Origin: Druceiella hillmani | Taxonomy: Eukaryota > Arthropoda > Insecta > Lepidoptera > Hepialidae | DNA: 64,000 bases | NCBI GenBank assembly: GCA_039881145.1 | Contig: JAYKKI010000095.1 | Span: 434,001 to 498,000 of the forward strand | Direction: 5' to 3' | Shown here: positions 50,004 through 62,560 of the stretch, piece by piece | Position numbering within the stretch: position 1 is the first letter of the stretch | Layout of the letters: every line of letters starts with the position of its first letter | Position numbers and translations under genes: made by a program | Notes under the pieces: generated by a model | Told to the model about the DNA's origin: nothing | What the model saw: only the letters and a program-made list of their open reading frames with translations | Database searches by the model: none

Positions 50004-50546
50004 CAAAAACTCATTATTTCAGTTAATCGTTATTACCTGCCAGAAATAAATTATTTAAGCCAAATATAAAAACATTAAAAAAAAAACAATAATTTGCCGT
50101 TCAGTGTAGTATAAATAAAGCAAAAAACTTACATTTCTTCAGTATAAAATATCATGAAAACGACTGGTCCCTGGCCGCTGTACGATCCCATTTCACCAAT
50201 TTTTCATTCTGGTATTTTACTACTAATAACATTGCAGTGCACCTTTCCACTTCCACTCAAACGATATTGCATTAAGCATAGTCCACAACACGTCAACAAT
50301 TTCTATATCGCGCTAAAGCAAGATAATAAATTAAGCTCATATTTTTAATTTGAATTTTAATTTTTTATTAAGAAAATTTAATTCCACGAGTTGTGATATT
50401 TCCGGGTACGTAAACATTTATTATTTGAATTTTATAAAAGAAAATTATAATTTGCACATGTGGATATAATTGCAAAAAATTTAATAAATATTAGAAAGGA
50501 AGAGAGTAACACGGTGAAACGATTTAAGCTTTGAATATAACTTTTT

Positions 50547-50618
50547 CACAATTAAATGAAACTACGTGATGTAGTATTATTTCTACTTTCTTTAATTTCT
50601 TTAATCACGACCTAGGTT
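50547..50618 (+). mobile_element. Hairpin-plus-tail element, left half at duplication junction
   Basis: CACAATTAAATGAAACTACG through to CACGACCTAGGTT, then an abrupt join to CCCTCTTTTG, the first bases of unit B. Only the left arm is present. At the homologous place at the end of unit B (about 54580) there is no element. The half element therefore sits exactly at the A/B junction. Confidence 0.85.
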
Positions 50619-51071
50619 CCCTCTTTTGACACATTTAGCTTTAAATCGATTACTATCATTCTAAAATTGTATTGCACGCAACGTAATTTAGCAAAATTTT
50701 TATGTCTCAAAGTTAATACTGGCAATTCGTATTTTAAAATTTTTGCATGAATTCAATTCAATGTGCCAATTACAATCACCGGAAGATAAGAAGTTAACCT
50801 AATCATGCATGGAAATATTTTCATCAATCTGCAAATTATATTAATATATTTAAAAAAAAAGAAAATATATGGCTTTTCCTTTCAAATTGAATTATATTAC
50901 AAAAAACATAATATGGAGTTAAAGTGTAAAAATAATTCCGTCCAAAGGAAAATTTAATGAAGTCACACCTAAAATCTTAGGAATATATAATAAAATAAAA
51001 TAAAATTTAATGTAGCCATGCCTAAAATTTTAAGTATACATAAATAACACAATAGATACAATAAATAATAT

Positions 51072-51272
51072 TTTTTCTCTTTATTTAAATTATTTAGCAG
51101 GATATAGCTTTCGTTGTATAACAAGGATCTTTGCTAATTGTCGACCTGAAGATGTTATACAACGAGACCTAGGTCGTGGTAAAGAATTTAAATAAAATAA
51201 AAAGAGTACTATATCACATAGTTTCATTTAATTATGAATAAGGAATTTCAAAATTAACGCCAAATGTATTCA
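51072..51272 (+). mobile_element. Hairpin-plus-tail element, copy 6 (unit B, 5' truncated)
   Basis: Counterpart of 47452-47689. The first 30-odd bases are deleted: the flank AATAATATTTTTT joins directly to CTCTTTATTTAAATTATT. It also lacks three bases in each of the paired GTTGTATAACAAC motifs. The tail ACGCCAAATGTATTCA is intact. Confidence 0.8.
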
Positions 51273-51623
51273 ATAATATTTCTGTATTTTCCTGTACGAG
51301 CAAACACGTTTCAAACTACACGTACAGTAAAAACGTAACACAGATTTCATCCCGAGCATAATCCGACGCAGTTCAATACGAAGTACTAAAACAGATTCCA
51401 GCCATTTCCCAATGAAATGTTAGTTCCAGTTAAAGTATATTCCTAAAAAAATAGTAAATATCCCGTCCAATAATAAAGATCCCGATAACATTCCTAACTA
51501 CAAAAAAGGTAAAAAGTGAAAGCAGAACTTCAATTTATGTCTCGAGCAAACCTTGCTGCAGAAAAGGAAATCGATAGAATCGTAAATAAAACTGCAGTAA
51601 CTTCCGAAACTAAAGTTATACGT

Positions 51624-51705
51624 AACACTCGAAAGCTCTATGATGGCAATGTTGATACATAACACTCGAAAGCTCTCTGATGGCAATGTTGACAACATAA
51701 CTGCC
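51624..51705 (+). repeat. 42 bp local tandem duplication
   Basis: TAACACTCGAAAGCTCT.TGATGGCAATGTTGA occurs twice in succession here and once in unit A (about 48039-48077). It therefore arose after the A/B duplication. Confidence 0.85.
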
Positions 51706-51880
51706 GCCAACTCATTACAGAGGGTGCCGAGGGTCGTGACCTGGAACGAGCGCTTGCTGTCTTTGTATTTGTAAATGATATTAATGTTTTACACGAAGAG
51801 TGACATTTTAAATTTTTTGTTGAGACGATATGTTATTATTTTTGGTCTATAAATGCAATAGACATGCTAAAATAATTGAG
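51640..51880 (+). repeat. Dispersed repeat alpha, copy in unit B
   Basis: Counterpart of 48040-48265, with the same GTGACCTGGAACGAGCGC and TTTGTATTTGTAAATGA motifs. Confidence 0.65.
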
Positions 51881-52035
51881 TACAAAGCTTTTCATAACGT
51901 AATCTAATATAATTACGAAAACAATATATTTCCATACAAAACATAAAAAAATTGCAAAAAAAATCGTAACAAATTTAAATTTATAATGACGGTAAGTAAT
52001 ATTTAAGGAAAGGGGTTAAAGAAGATTTATAACAA

Positions 52036-52036
<1 letters not shown>

Positions 52037-52105
<69 letters not shown>

Positions 52106-52123
52106 CATATATATATATATATA

Positions 52124-52157
<34 letters not shown>
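52037..52157. repeat. (TA)n microsatellite before polypurine block B
   Basis: About 120 bp of TA with TG, AC and CTTA interruptions. It is roughly three times the length of the unit A counterpart. Confidence 0.95.
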
Positions 52158-52160
<3 letters not shown>

Positions 52161-52515
52161 TGTAGGGGAGGAAGAAGGGAAGGTGAAGGGGAAGAGTGGA
52201 GGGGAGGGGGAAAGTAAGGAAGATGAAGGGAAGGGGTATGTTTAGATGGAGGGGGACGAGATGAGGAGGAAGCGTGAAGGTGAAGAGAGAAAAGGAATAG
52301 AAAGGTGTAGTGGATGGCGAAGGGACAGTGGAAAGCGAACACGAGGAAAACGCGAAGGCGAACGTGAAGGCAAATGCAAAAATGAGAAAGTGAACGCGAA
52401 CGCGAAGGTGAACGCGAAGGCGAGAATGAAGACGAGACCGAAAGCAGAAGTCGAAAACAAAGGCAAAGGAGAGTGGGAAAGGTACGGGGAAGGGAAAAGA
52501 AAAAGAAAATCTTAT
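52157..52515 (+). repeat. Polypurine block B
   Basis: About 350 bp, starting like block A (GGGGAGGAAGAAGGGAAGG) but with extra GAGGAAGCGTGAAGGTGAAG and CGCGAAGGCGAACGTGAAGG material. It ends, as in A, with AAAACAAAGGCAAAGGA. Frames on either strand are compositional. Confidence 0.9.
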
Positions 52516-52516
52516 A

Positions 52517-52517
<1 letters not shown>

Positions 52518-52552
<35 letters not shown>
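52518..52552. repeat. (TA)n microsatellite fused to the truncated mariner
   Basis: The TA run joins directly to CATAACGCAATATATACTTA, an internal mariner sequence. The about 150 bp of mariner 5' sequence seen in unit A is missing here. Confidence 0.9.
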
Positions 52553-52554
<2 letters not shown>

Positions 52555-53457
52555 TAACGCAATATATACTTATCGATGGGTGAAAGTATGCCCTCCTACG
52601 TCACAGTCAAGCACAGGTTCCAAAAGATACAAACAAGGGAATTGTGACCAATCTGATTTTAAACTGCAATGGAAAAAATTATTTCATGCCTTGAGAAAGA
52701 GTGGAAATATTCTGTTGGTCTACCACACGAACTAATACTTTTTCAACTTCAGAGGAGAGTTAACGTGTGCTTGGAGCTACTGAATTCCCATGGTACCAAC
52801 GAGAATCTAATTTTAATATATGGTTACAGGAGATGAAAAGTGGGCGGCTTATGTTAAATTTTAGCATAATGGTCAGTAGCTAGGAGCTGAAGGCATACCA
52901 AGACCAAAATATGTTATTGGATAAAACATACTTTGGGCTACATGGTGTGATATAAATGGAGTTATTTATTGAGAAATCTTCAAGCTAGCAGTACAATTAA
53001 AGCTAAGATTTATTGTGAACAATTAAGCGGTCACCGCTTATCTTCCTTCAAACCAAAATAAAGTTTTTTTTTACATGACAAAAATAACGTGTCAAAAACT
53101 ACTTTCACTTATATGGAGTATGCTACTTCATCCACCGTACTCTCCCGATCTTTCGCAATCTAATTATCATCGGTTGCATTATCCATCTAATAATTTACGT
53201 GATAGAAAATTGAAAAACGAACGTCGTATCAAAATCGAACTTTACCGGTCTTTTAGTCAAACGTCCAAAATTTTCCACAAAAACGAAATTTTAGCTCTGC
53301 CTACATGTTAACGATAAGTGTTAAATACCAACTTTTTGTATGTAGTCAATAAAATCAATCGTTAAATATATCTCGGTGCTTATAAAGTTAACGGATGATT
53401 TTATTGACTACATATAATATTTTGTGTACAGAGATAGTGGGTTTATAAGTTGCCAAC

Positions 53458-53461
<4 letters not shown>
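52553..53461 (+). pseudogene. Mariner transposon remnant, copy B
   Basis: Same insertion as copy A, duplicated with its host segment. GESMPSYVTVKHRFQKIQ and the block QKLLSLIWSMLLHPPYSP are readable; the third catalytic position again reads Asn (QSNYHRL). A small deletion removes the segment after LHD. The 3' terminal repeat is the better preserved one: on the minus strand it reads TTAGGTTGGCAACTTATAAA (53442-53461), a canonical mariner end. The 5' end is deleted. Confidence 0.9.
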
Positions 53462-53525
<64 letters not shown>

Positions 53526-53532
53526 TATATAA
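53459..53532. repeat. (TA)n microsatellite at the 3' end of mariner B
   Basis: Counterpart of 49947-50003, with a different length and interruptions. Confidence 0.95.
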
Positions 53533-54590
53533 TTATTTCAGTTAATCGTTATTACCTGCCAGAAATAAATTATTTGAACCAAATATAAAAACACTGAAAA
53601 AAAGACAATAATTTGCGATTCAGTGTAGTATAAATAGAACAAAAAACTTACATATTTTCAGTATAAAATATCATGAAAACGACTCAGGGCCAGGGATCCG
53701 GCCGGTGTACGAGCCCATTTCACCAATTTTTCATTCTGATATTTTACTACTAATAACATTGCAGTGCATCTTTCTACTTCCACTCAAACGAAATTGTATC
53801 AACCATAGTCCACAACAAGTCAACAACTTTCTATATCGCGCTAAAGCAAGATAATAAATTAAGCTCATATTCTTAATTTTAATTTTTATTAAGAAAATTT
53901 AATTCCACGAGTTGTGATATTTCCGGGTGTAAAAATATTTATTATTTGCATTTAATAAAAGAAAATTATAATATGCACATGTGGATATAATTTCAAAAAA
54001 TTTAATAAATATTAGAAAGGAAGAGAGTAATGTTTAAATAATAATTGGACTTAATTAAATATAACACCAAAGTCGTATCAAGTTCACGATACAAGTTATG
54101 GTTCGCATTGATCCAAATGATTATAGTTTTAGTTGTTTCTCAGACATGCGAAATAATTGTTAATGTGATAAAAATTTAATAAATTCTGTTTATTTATGTG
54201 TAACTTAATAAAACTCAAGAAAAAAAGAATTTTCACTCGGTGAATAAACTTCGACCCAAGCATGTGTTTTGCCAAAAGGAAATAAAGAAAATAGAGTTAT
54301 AATAAACGTAAAATATTGACAGTTAATAAATATAAAATTTCTTTTTTGTTTCAAAATAGCACTTATTTTTAAAATCTCTAAATTATCTGAATTGTACTTT
54401 AATAATTACTGAACCGATGTAATTGGGATTGCCCGATTTGTTTGTTAAAATATTTCAGAAAATATTTAACTTATTTCCCAAAAACAATACAATTGAACAG
54501 TCGGTATTACGTCAATTCGTTCGTCAATGAAATATTTATGTGGACATGAAACGATTTAAGCTTTGGATATAACTTTTTTCTTATTGAATT

Positions 54591-55650
54591 TGAAACTACC
54601 ACATCTATCATTTTCAATAAGATAAATTATTATTCGTTTATTTCCCCTGTAAATTTCATTCGATCATTAAATAGATATATTAAGCTAGGGTAGGTAAATA
54701 TATGTTATGTAATTCAATAAATGTAGGTTGAAAAATTTTCTCATTATAATTGAAGCACGTATACACGTGCAATTATGTATATTCATTAATAAGCTATGCA
54801 TAACCAATCCTGCGATATACATAATCACTTGGATGGTATATTCGGAGGATTCTTCCACAAGAAGGAATATAATGTTTTCTTCGTCATCGTTATACCAAAA
54901 AAGTTAGGTTCATCATCATTGACGAATTTTCCTCCAGTTGTGTAATTAATTCTATCGACAGAAGAGGAGCAAATAAGGATAAATATATTCTCTAATGATT
55001 TACACTTCCCATTACCAAAGTTATATGGGTTTCTTGTTAATGAATTTACAGGTCTCGTAGTGGATATATTGTCAGATCTGCCATGTGTCCGGATATTAGC
55101 AAAATAATAGTACCAAATGATGTCGGATCATTTTGTAAAACGGAAAGTAAACAAGTTGATTGATTTCAATATAGTTTATATATTTTTTCACAAACACACG
55201 CATGTATCAGTGGATCACCGGTGACTTATTTATAATGATAAGAAACTAATGGTTTAACAAAGTTTAATATTTTAGTTTAAACACGAATAAAAAAGTACAC
55301 AAGAACTACAAGAAATAACGAAAACCTATTTTGACAAATTTATTTTCACTCATTATAAACTCATCACACTCTGGTACAACCAAGAACAGGTGGTTGTGCT
55401 GTTGAATAACAAGGGAAACAGGATAGATTCGATATAATCCCGTTCTGTAATTTGGTGTAGCAAAAAGCTGATGAAATTTGACCAAATTAATCGTGAAACT
55501 TTTATCTAACCAATGAAACTGAGGAACCCTAATTTTTTCTGGTGCTGATAACTAAACGCTCATCGAAACATATCAGAGATTATAAATATTAGAGTCCTTT
55601 TGGAAAAAAGAATATATCATGTTTATAATTATCTGTCAACGGCTTCTTAT
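54591..55650. other. AT-rich stretch, nothing recognised
   Basis: Single-copy in the window. No open frame or motif was seen. Confidence 0.45.
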
Positions 55651-55659
55651 AATTAAACC

Positions 55660-56635
55660 ACCTGTCTATCTAGAATTTAGCGCATTAAGTCCCTAAATTA
55701 TATTTAATAGCTTCACTGTTAAAGACTATATGACCGTGACTTTATGAGTTTTTTTATATTGCCTTCATAAAGTCTTTGATAGCGTCACTGTTCTGAAATT
55801 TATGAAGTATAAATCTACAAAACAAAACTTACATCTTTTCAACTATGTTAATATCAAATAATTGACAGGCCAACTTCACCTTCATTTTTTGATTTTGAAG
55901 AAAGTTTATTGTTAAGCTGCACCAAATACCTCCAAACCTTTTTTGTGTTCGGGGTCAACGCTTACTTGGTGTGCTTAAAAAGTGTTTCTTATCAGCTTCA
56001 AAAGAAATACATCATACAAAATGGCAGTAAATAATATTTTATTTAATGTACGAAGATAAATTTTCCTAAACTTTTGTATTGAGCATCGCAACTGGGTTGA
56101 CAATGAAATATTATAGAAATAACTTTAATTACGATTCATGGACAAATTACTCCATCGACTAGAAAGTGTCCTACTGGAACCTTTAAACTTAAGATAAGGG
56201 TTGCCACCAAAAATGCACGAGCCTCTTTATTAAAACTCCTCTTAAACTATATCCAATATCAATATGGCAATAAAGCTATTTATCATCCTACACGTCGCGG
56301 AAACGTATTGCTATTTCATCCATGGCAAGATTGGCTAAAATTTGATAATTCATGCTTTTGGCTTTATACTTTAACCCTTTAAAAGACTCCTTACAGGAAT
56401 TGTCATAAACTATTTCGTACCTTTTTTGAAAGTACGTGGATGAGGCACACTTGGAACGAAAGTTTTTCTGATAAATGAAATTGATTTCGAGAAATAATAA
56501 TGGAGAGTGAGAGAAATGTTTTTTATTCAGGTGTATATTTTTGCTTTGTACCTGCTTTCGCCATATGCATACAAAGAGCTCATATACTTCCAAATTATAA
56601 AACGTTACACTAAACCTAAACATGGTATAATCCAA
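55660..56635 (-). pseudogene. P-element/THAP9-type transposase relic
   Basis: A minus-strand frame of 115 codons (56288-56635) contains FRFSVTFYNLEVYELFV, matching the usual FxxTLHFYSPxAYxYVR. It also contains NLAMDEIAIR, matching the LxxDEMxIRK catalytic motif of P-element and THAP9 transposases. After a stop and frameshift, 56141-56225 reads EARAFLVATLILSLKVPVGH then FLVDG, matching ALVFMVxGLxxxWKxPVGYFLxDG. Further on, 55861-55905 reads NQKMKVKLACQLF, matching NxxKMxVKLAAQTLS, and then SDAIKDFM. Four landmarks lie in the right order and spacing. No THAP zinc finger or terminal repeats were found. It is decayed by stops, frameshifts and deletions. Confidence 0.8.
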
Positions 56636-56639
56636 GATT

Positions 56640-59600
56640 TAAAAAAAGTCAATAGTTGGAATTGCTTTTAGATTAAAATATCTTCTACTGGACTTTATAT
56701 ATCAAAGTGGCTTTCTAAAAAGTGTAATAAACAAACTATGCCTACTGTTAAAAGGAATGGTTGTTGTGTGATTTCCACTAATATTTAATTCGATTTTATA
56801 CATTTTGAAAAATCAAATTAGTTCCTCGGACGATTTGATAGAGAACCAGCAAATTCCAAATTTACTAAAATAATGTGTGGTATTTATTATTTGTGGTATT
56901 TGTGGCAATGTGGTATTAAAAAAGAAAATTAAGAACGGCTAGCAAAATGCTGAGAGAACCATTGCGATATCTTAAAATGTTATGAATTTATTAAATTATT
57001 AAATAGTTGTTTCTATAATGCAAAATAATTCTGTGCTATGTTCAGTCGACATTTCTGATATCACGCGGCACGAACGATTCCGTGGCATAGCAGATGTCAA
57101 TAAGGACATACTGAGGAATTTTGTGTAAATTTAGCAGTGTTTCTCTAAATTTGTTGCTAAAAAATTTTAAAAAATAATAATTAGGTATGCAGTTAAAAAT
57201 TTGAAGGTGACGTTAAGAAGCCACCAGGAAAGTTCTTACTTTTTTTAAGAAATAAACCTATAAAAATAACTGTGACCGTCTTTGAAAATTTAAAAAAAAG
57301 GTCAAAATCTAAAAAATTAATTATTTTTAAACGATACCCTTTTTTACTGAACGTATATTTACAAGCCTGCTCAATGATTGACACATTTAGTAACCATTTT
57401 TTTTATAATTATTAAATCGACGCCCACGAAGGTCGTATTTCAAAAATACTAACTTTGTAGGACAGCCATCTAAAGTTCGTTATTTTTTTTCTTTTATTTC
57501 TAAGCTGTACATATGTTTTTAGGATAAGAAAGTGAATGATTATGATTATGTATAAGATAATGAAATATTATTATAGCATTTGCATTAAAATCTTGATATA
57601 TTGAAACTACGTTTTTATGCTTGCTCTATTTTATTTCACAGGTGTCGCATATTACGATTTTATACTTGTTACAGGCAATAGCAAACACGTCGTATTTTAC
57701 AATTACGAGAGTGTGCTTGCACGTCAATACTTGCAAGTCATATATTAAAGTTATGACTATTATTTCTTAATATTTGCCAATATTGATACGCAAAAATTTG
57801 TATATTTAGGAGACATTTTTTTAATCTTGTTTTTTACTGCTTTAAATTAGCTGTTTGTTGAGATAAATTTGCCAAATCTTGGGAAATACGCCGGCAAAAC
57901 ATTTCTAGGTATCTATTATTCTCTTTTGTATCAAAATAATGACAAAACAGATTGATTACGTATCATTAATTTAACAATAAAGATTAATAAATTATTTAGT
58001 CTTGAGATGACTTTAGAAATGTGCAAGCAAGCATTATGCAATGACTCCAAAATTTCAATATTACAATTTTGATTCTTTCTTGTAGGTAAAGTTTTACCTG
58101 TGACCTATCCACAAGTAATTTCATTATTTAACCCGTAGTGGTAATATAAAAATTTAATGTATAGATGAAGCAGGGATTTATATTATTTAACTCCAGTAGG
58201 GTTTTTCTTTTCTTAAACTTATGGCCCAATTCTTACCCACAACAACATTTTTAAAGTCCTAGAAATATTATAAACTCATTTACCATTGCTCTGGTATATA
58301 GATAAATTTGTTTTTAGAATTCATTTCAATTAGAGCATACATTGTATCATCCTTATTTTGGATATAACCTCTTTATAAAAAAATTCTAAACAATCGTTAC
58401 TCCAAATTTGCTTGCAGCACATAAAAAAAGAAAACCCTATGCAGTTTTAGTTTTGGCCAACGCACTTATGTCAACAAAATTTAAATTCCTCTGCGCCATG
58501 GCTGACTTTATTTTCAGTAACTTCAGGAAATAACTGCCCATTTTGTCAAAACTTGGTCATCAATTTCGGGCTACATGTACCAAACTATTTCCTTACTGGT
58601 AAGCACAATTACTGTAAAGTTATGCACTAATAACTTTCATTTATCATAGAATAACCCAATATTTCCGTGGGGACATCTGTATGCATATATAGTGTTGTCA
58701 CGTATCTATTGATTCAGCATCTTTTTATCTTGTTCTTTAAGCTACCTTATTAAAATTTTGTTTACTCTTTCATAATTATGTTTCTCATTATTGGTTAAAG
58801 TATTATTGTTTGTTCCAAAAGCGGAACATTGGTTACAAATATCCTTTTTTTTACTTATGAAAGGCTATGTTCATATTTTTTTAACTATATCGCTGTATTG
58901 TCTCGATGTTTCCGTAGTATATCACTCTTGATACATACGAAATATCTTCTTGAATTGAAAATATCAGACAGCGTTTTAAATTAAAAATAACACAATATAT
59001 TGATGATTTATAATTTTAACGGGACGCATTAATTTTAACGGGGTGCATTTTAACGGGAAGTCTAGGTTTGAATTTGGAGAGCGTATATGTTTTCTTAGAA
59101 GCAAGAGGAAAATATAAGTGATGGGTTTCAATAAACAACAATTGATAAAATTCTATAAGGATGTACAGAAAAATTGGTAATCACTTAAGGGGAAAATTTA
59201 AAATATATATAAGTCACTCACATTAACGATTGTTATTTAAATTTGATATAATGTTTCATTTCATAAGTTACTTTTATTTTATCTTTATTCCAATAAAATT
59301 AGTTCCAGGCCGACGTCCAAATTTGTTTTCGGATACTTTTAAATGAGCAACTTTCATGGAGAGAATAATTTTTGAAGAAACATTTTAAGAGGAAATGAGG
59401 TCAAATAATTACGGAGAACTTAATATTTACGTTCATTATAAAAAAATATAATACATGCAGAAAATGTTGTCATGTTTAACTAAAAAAATAGATATCCAAA
59501 CCAAAAACGATTTTTGTAGTTCATATAGAAAAATCATCATGACGATATTCTGCTGCCGATTAAATTACGTAACTAAGACTATAAAATAATACGAATTTTA

Positions 59601-59770
59601 TATTCTAAGGATTATCAGTAATTTAATAACTAAATAGTTACATTAAATGACCACAGCGAATTAATCTTCCCCTTCGAAGATGGATGATTTAGTTATATTA
59701 TAATTAATTATTCCATGATTTCAAAATTACAAACTGACAAACATGATTTATTTAATTTATAAGATTAGTT
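56640..59770. other. AT-rich stretch, no clear gene
   Basis: Only short frames, with no motif. This is the longest stretch here without any feature I can support. Part of it may be the degraded 5' side of the P-type relic. Confidence 0.4.
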
Positions 59771-61211
59771 TGTCTGAAATTTTATGCACCTGATATTTAC
59801 ATCAATGCAAGCATGCACGAGATCAAGTATGTGCTCTGTCAATTTGTTAGCTAAAAATATTTAGTTATTCCCTGGAATTTATTTCATTTAAATGACTTTA
59901 ATACACATGGACGATACTTTGTAATGTAAGAATTCATTGATTTGGTGAATGAAATTGAACGAAAATATAATCTTGGCAAGAAAAGATTACAAAGAAGAGC
60001 CAATTAATTATAATATTGTTAGAGTTAGCTCGGATTGGCCAGAATTAGTTCGTTGCTCATTCATTCACTCTTTAAAAATGTAAAGGAAATGATTTGGGTC
60101 ACATTTGTTCACTAACTTTTACAGTCGAGAACATCAAGGAAATGATGCCATTCGACTTTTGTTCTTTTTATAATATTTATAGTTTTTTTACTTTATATAT
60201 AAGTAATTTTGTTCATGAAATTTATCAATAGTAAACCTATTATGGAATTTTCCCAACCCATTTATGGAATTTCGACTACAAAACTTTAAAATATTTTAAA
60301 TTTTTTAATCATCGAATAATTAAACGTTTGCGCAAAAAAATATAAAACCGTTTTATTCTTCAGAGGAGGATGTCACAATATCTTTACAGACATCATGGAT
60401 CATCGGGACTTTAAATTCGTAATGGAGACATATTAGATCTACGGAATTATTATGGTCGTTGATTAGTTCTTTGTTAAATTAATTGCAATTATTTATTAGT
60501 TTAGTTTTTAATAACAATTATTTATTAATAAATTATTTATATCTTTAATAACTGTTACTTTTCAAAATTAGGCTTAGATGATTTTAAATCCATTAATATT
60601 GTTAGCAACCAAAAGTATGTATTAATAACAAAATATGCTATCCATTACACCGGGTATATGTCTACTAACCTTGTTTCTGTACTAAAGGTTGACATATAAT
60701 GTCAATACTATGGATTGATATGGTAGTACAAACGCCATCTGTAAACAAACCTGAACTTATATCAGAATCCTCGTTACTTATTAGTGAAGTACATATTTAA
60801 TACTTTGTTTATCTAATAATTATACTGAAATATGTAGATTCGGGACTTTAATAAAAATATTAAATCGATCAACTGCAATATTAAGTATTTAACCAATCCA
60901 AAAACGATTTAAAATTCAATTAAATGAACTATGGTAAATCAAACAAATATATAGCTTGAAAAAGCTACTCCTTTCTTTCTATCTTCATTGTGATTCTTGT
61001 ATCAAAACCGTATTTTTTTGTAATAGACTTGGTACCAGAACTCCGCTTCTTTTCTTAAATCATTTTTCATTTTTCATTTTTAGTTGGTAAAATAAGAAAT
61101 TATTTAACATAAATGCTTAACATCAAAGCACATAATATGGTAAAAATCACAAATTAAATATTATTTGTCTAAACGCCCAATCACCACGTTTAATTTTCCT
61201 TCATTGATACT

Positions 61212-61280
61212 GAACAATTAGAGAATAAGTATCAGATATGGATAGAGGTGAACAATTAGAGAATAAGTATCAGATATGGA
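61212..61280 (+). repeat. 38 bp tandem duplication
   Basis: GAACAATTAGAGAATAAGTA begins at 61212 and again at 61250. A third copy, with the preceding GAGGT, lies at about 62380-62409. The tandem pair runs into the left arm of the exact inverted repeat. Confidence 0.9.
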
Positions 61281-61578
61281 AACTCGAGAATATTCATTCA
61301 TGCCTATTTTCTGAATACACTTTTCATACAATTAAGTGAGTACTTAAGTCTGTTTCATAGAAATAGGAATGAAAATATTCCGAAGAATTATTGGGGAAAA
61401 TGTGCTATTATAGCACATTTTCTAATAGCACATTATCTAATAGCACATTTTCCCCAATAATTCTTCGGAATATTTTCATTCCTATTTCTATGAAACAGAC
61501 TTAAGTACTCACTTAATTGTATGAAAAGTGTATTCAGAAAATAGGCATGAATGAATATTCTCGAGTTTCCATATCTGA
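61270..61578. repeat. Exact inverted repeat, 141 bp arms, 27 bp spacer
   Basis: 61270-61410 and 61438-61578 are reverse complements with no mismatch that I can find. The arms begin TCAGATATGGAAACTCGAGA and end TGTGCTATTA. The spacer repeats arm-end words (TAGCACATT, CTAATAGCACA). Only the right arm continues colinearly with R1 and R2, so the left arm is the new inverted copy. Exact identity implies a very recent event or an assembly artefact. Confidence 0.95.
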
Positions 61579-62437
61579 CCCGTAAATAAGCCTTCAGTTA
61601 TTTTAGCCCTCAATGTATTAGTTGAGCTCCAGAGTCCTACTTAAATATTCAAAAGGTAATAAACTTGCGTTCGAAAATGTTAATTCTCTGGTGGGGTTTA
61701 TTTGTTTCCGTTTATATAAGAGTTATTTTGAATATCATGTTTTCAAATTTGTTGCAAATTTGCTGAGGTACAAATGGCGTTGGTCAAATGTGATGAAAAC
61801 TACCAAATGCTTTTATATTCAATGATAAAAATTATAATTTCGTAACGCTTCCTATTTATCACATTATTTCTTCGCTTCTTTGCATCTCAAACTGCTTAGC
61901 TCTTTCCAATTCTTGGATTATAAGAATATTATTTTTAAACATTGCCACATTTTTTTCTCTTTTTCACGCAAATAAACCCACGGGTCAGAGCTAGTTAGTT
62001 CGTTTCGATCAGGATTAATTCGTTACTCGTTCGTTTACTAGTTTTGTACCTAATTTTAACTGAATATATAAAAATCTAGCCTATTTTACTTCCAATAAAA
62101 TGCGTATAACTCTTGATGATATTATAATAATGAATCCAAACGATGCGAAAAGCTAATAAAATCCTGTTTATTACGGAATTATATTTCAATTGAATTAAAA
62201 AGATAAAGACGTCATATGACATTCTCTTTATATTGTGTCACAGAATTAATTTATTCATCAACTTTAAATCGTTTTTTTTAATAACGCCCTGAATAATATC
62301 GTATTTCTCAGACCATCACTATGTTAAACTCAGTTATTAAATATTATATACTTGATTCAAACCCAAACATGACAAAAAGAGGTGAACAATTAGAGAATAA
62401 GTATCAGTATCTGTAGACAAATCGTAGTATCCCGCAG

Positions 62438-62506
<69 letters not shown>

Positions 62507-62515
62507 TGCGATATA

Positions 62516-62558
<43 letters not shown>

Positions 62559-62560
62559 CA
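62438..62560. repeat. (TA)n microsatellite in R3
   Basis: About 120 bp of TA, interrupted once by GCTGCGA near 62505 and once by TACATA. Confidence 0.95.

Larger units (their letters stand above)
50619..54590 (+). repeat. Segmental duplication, unit B
   Basis: Second copy of unit A with the same order: hairpin element, alpha repeat, polypurine block, mariner. Differences include loss of the 46095-47072 counterpart, loss of the left end of the hairpin element, a 42 bp local tandem duplication (51624-51705), a longer polypurine block, loss of the mariner 5' end, and 54031-54545 present here only. Confidence 0.9.

Noticed and set aside
52037..52557. A 172-codon minus frame and a 103-codon plus frame
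   Set aside because: Same low-complexity artefact as in unit A. The frames are not conserved between the two units.
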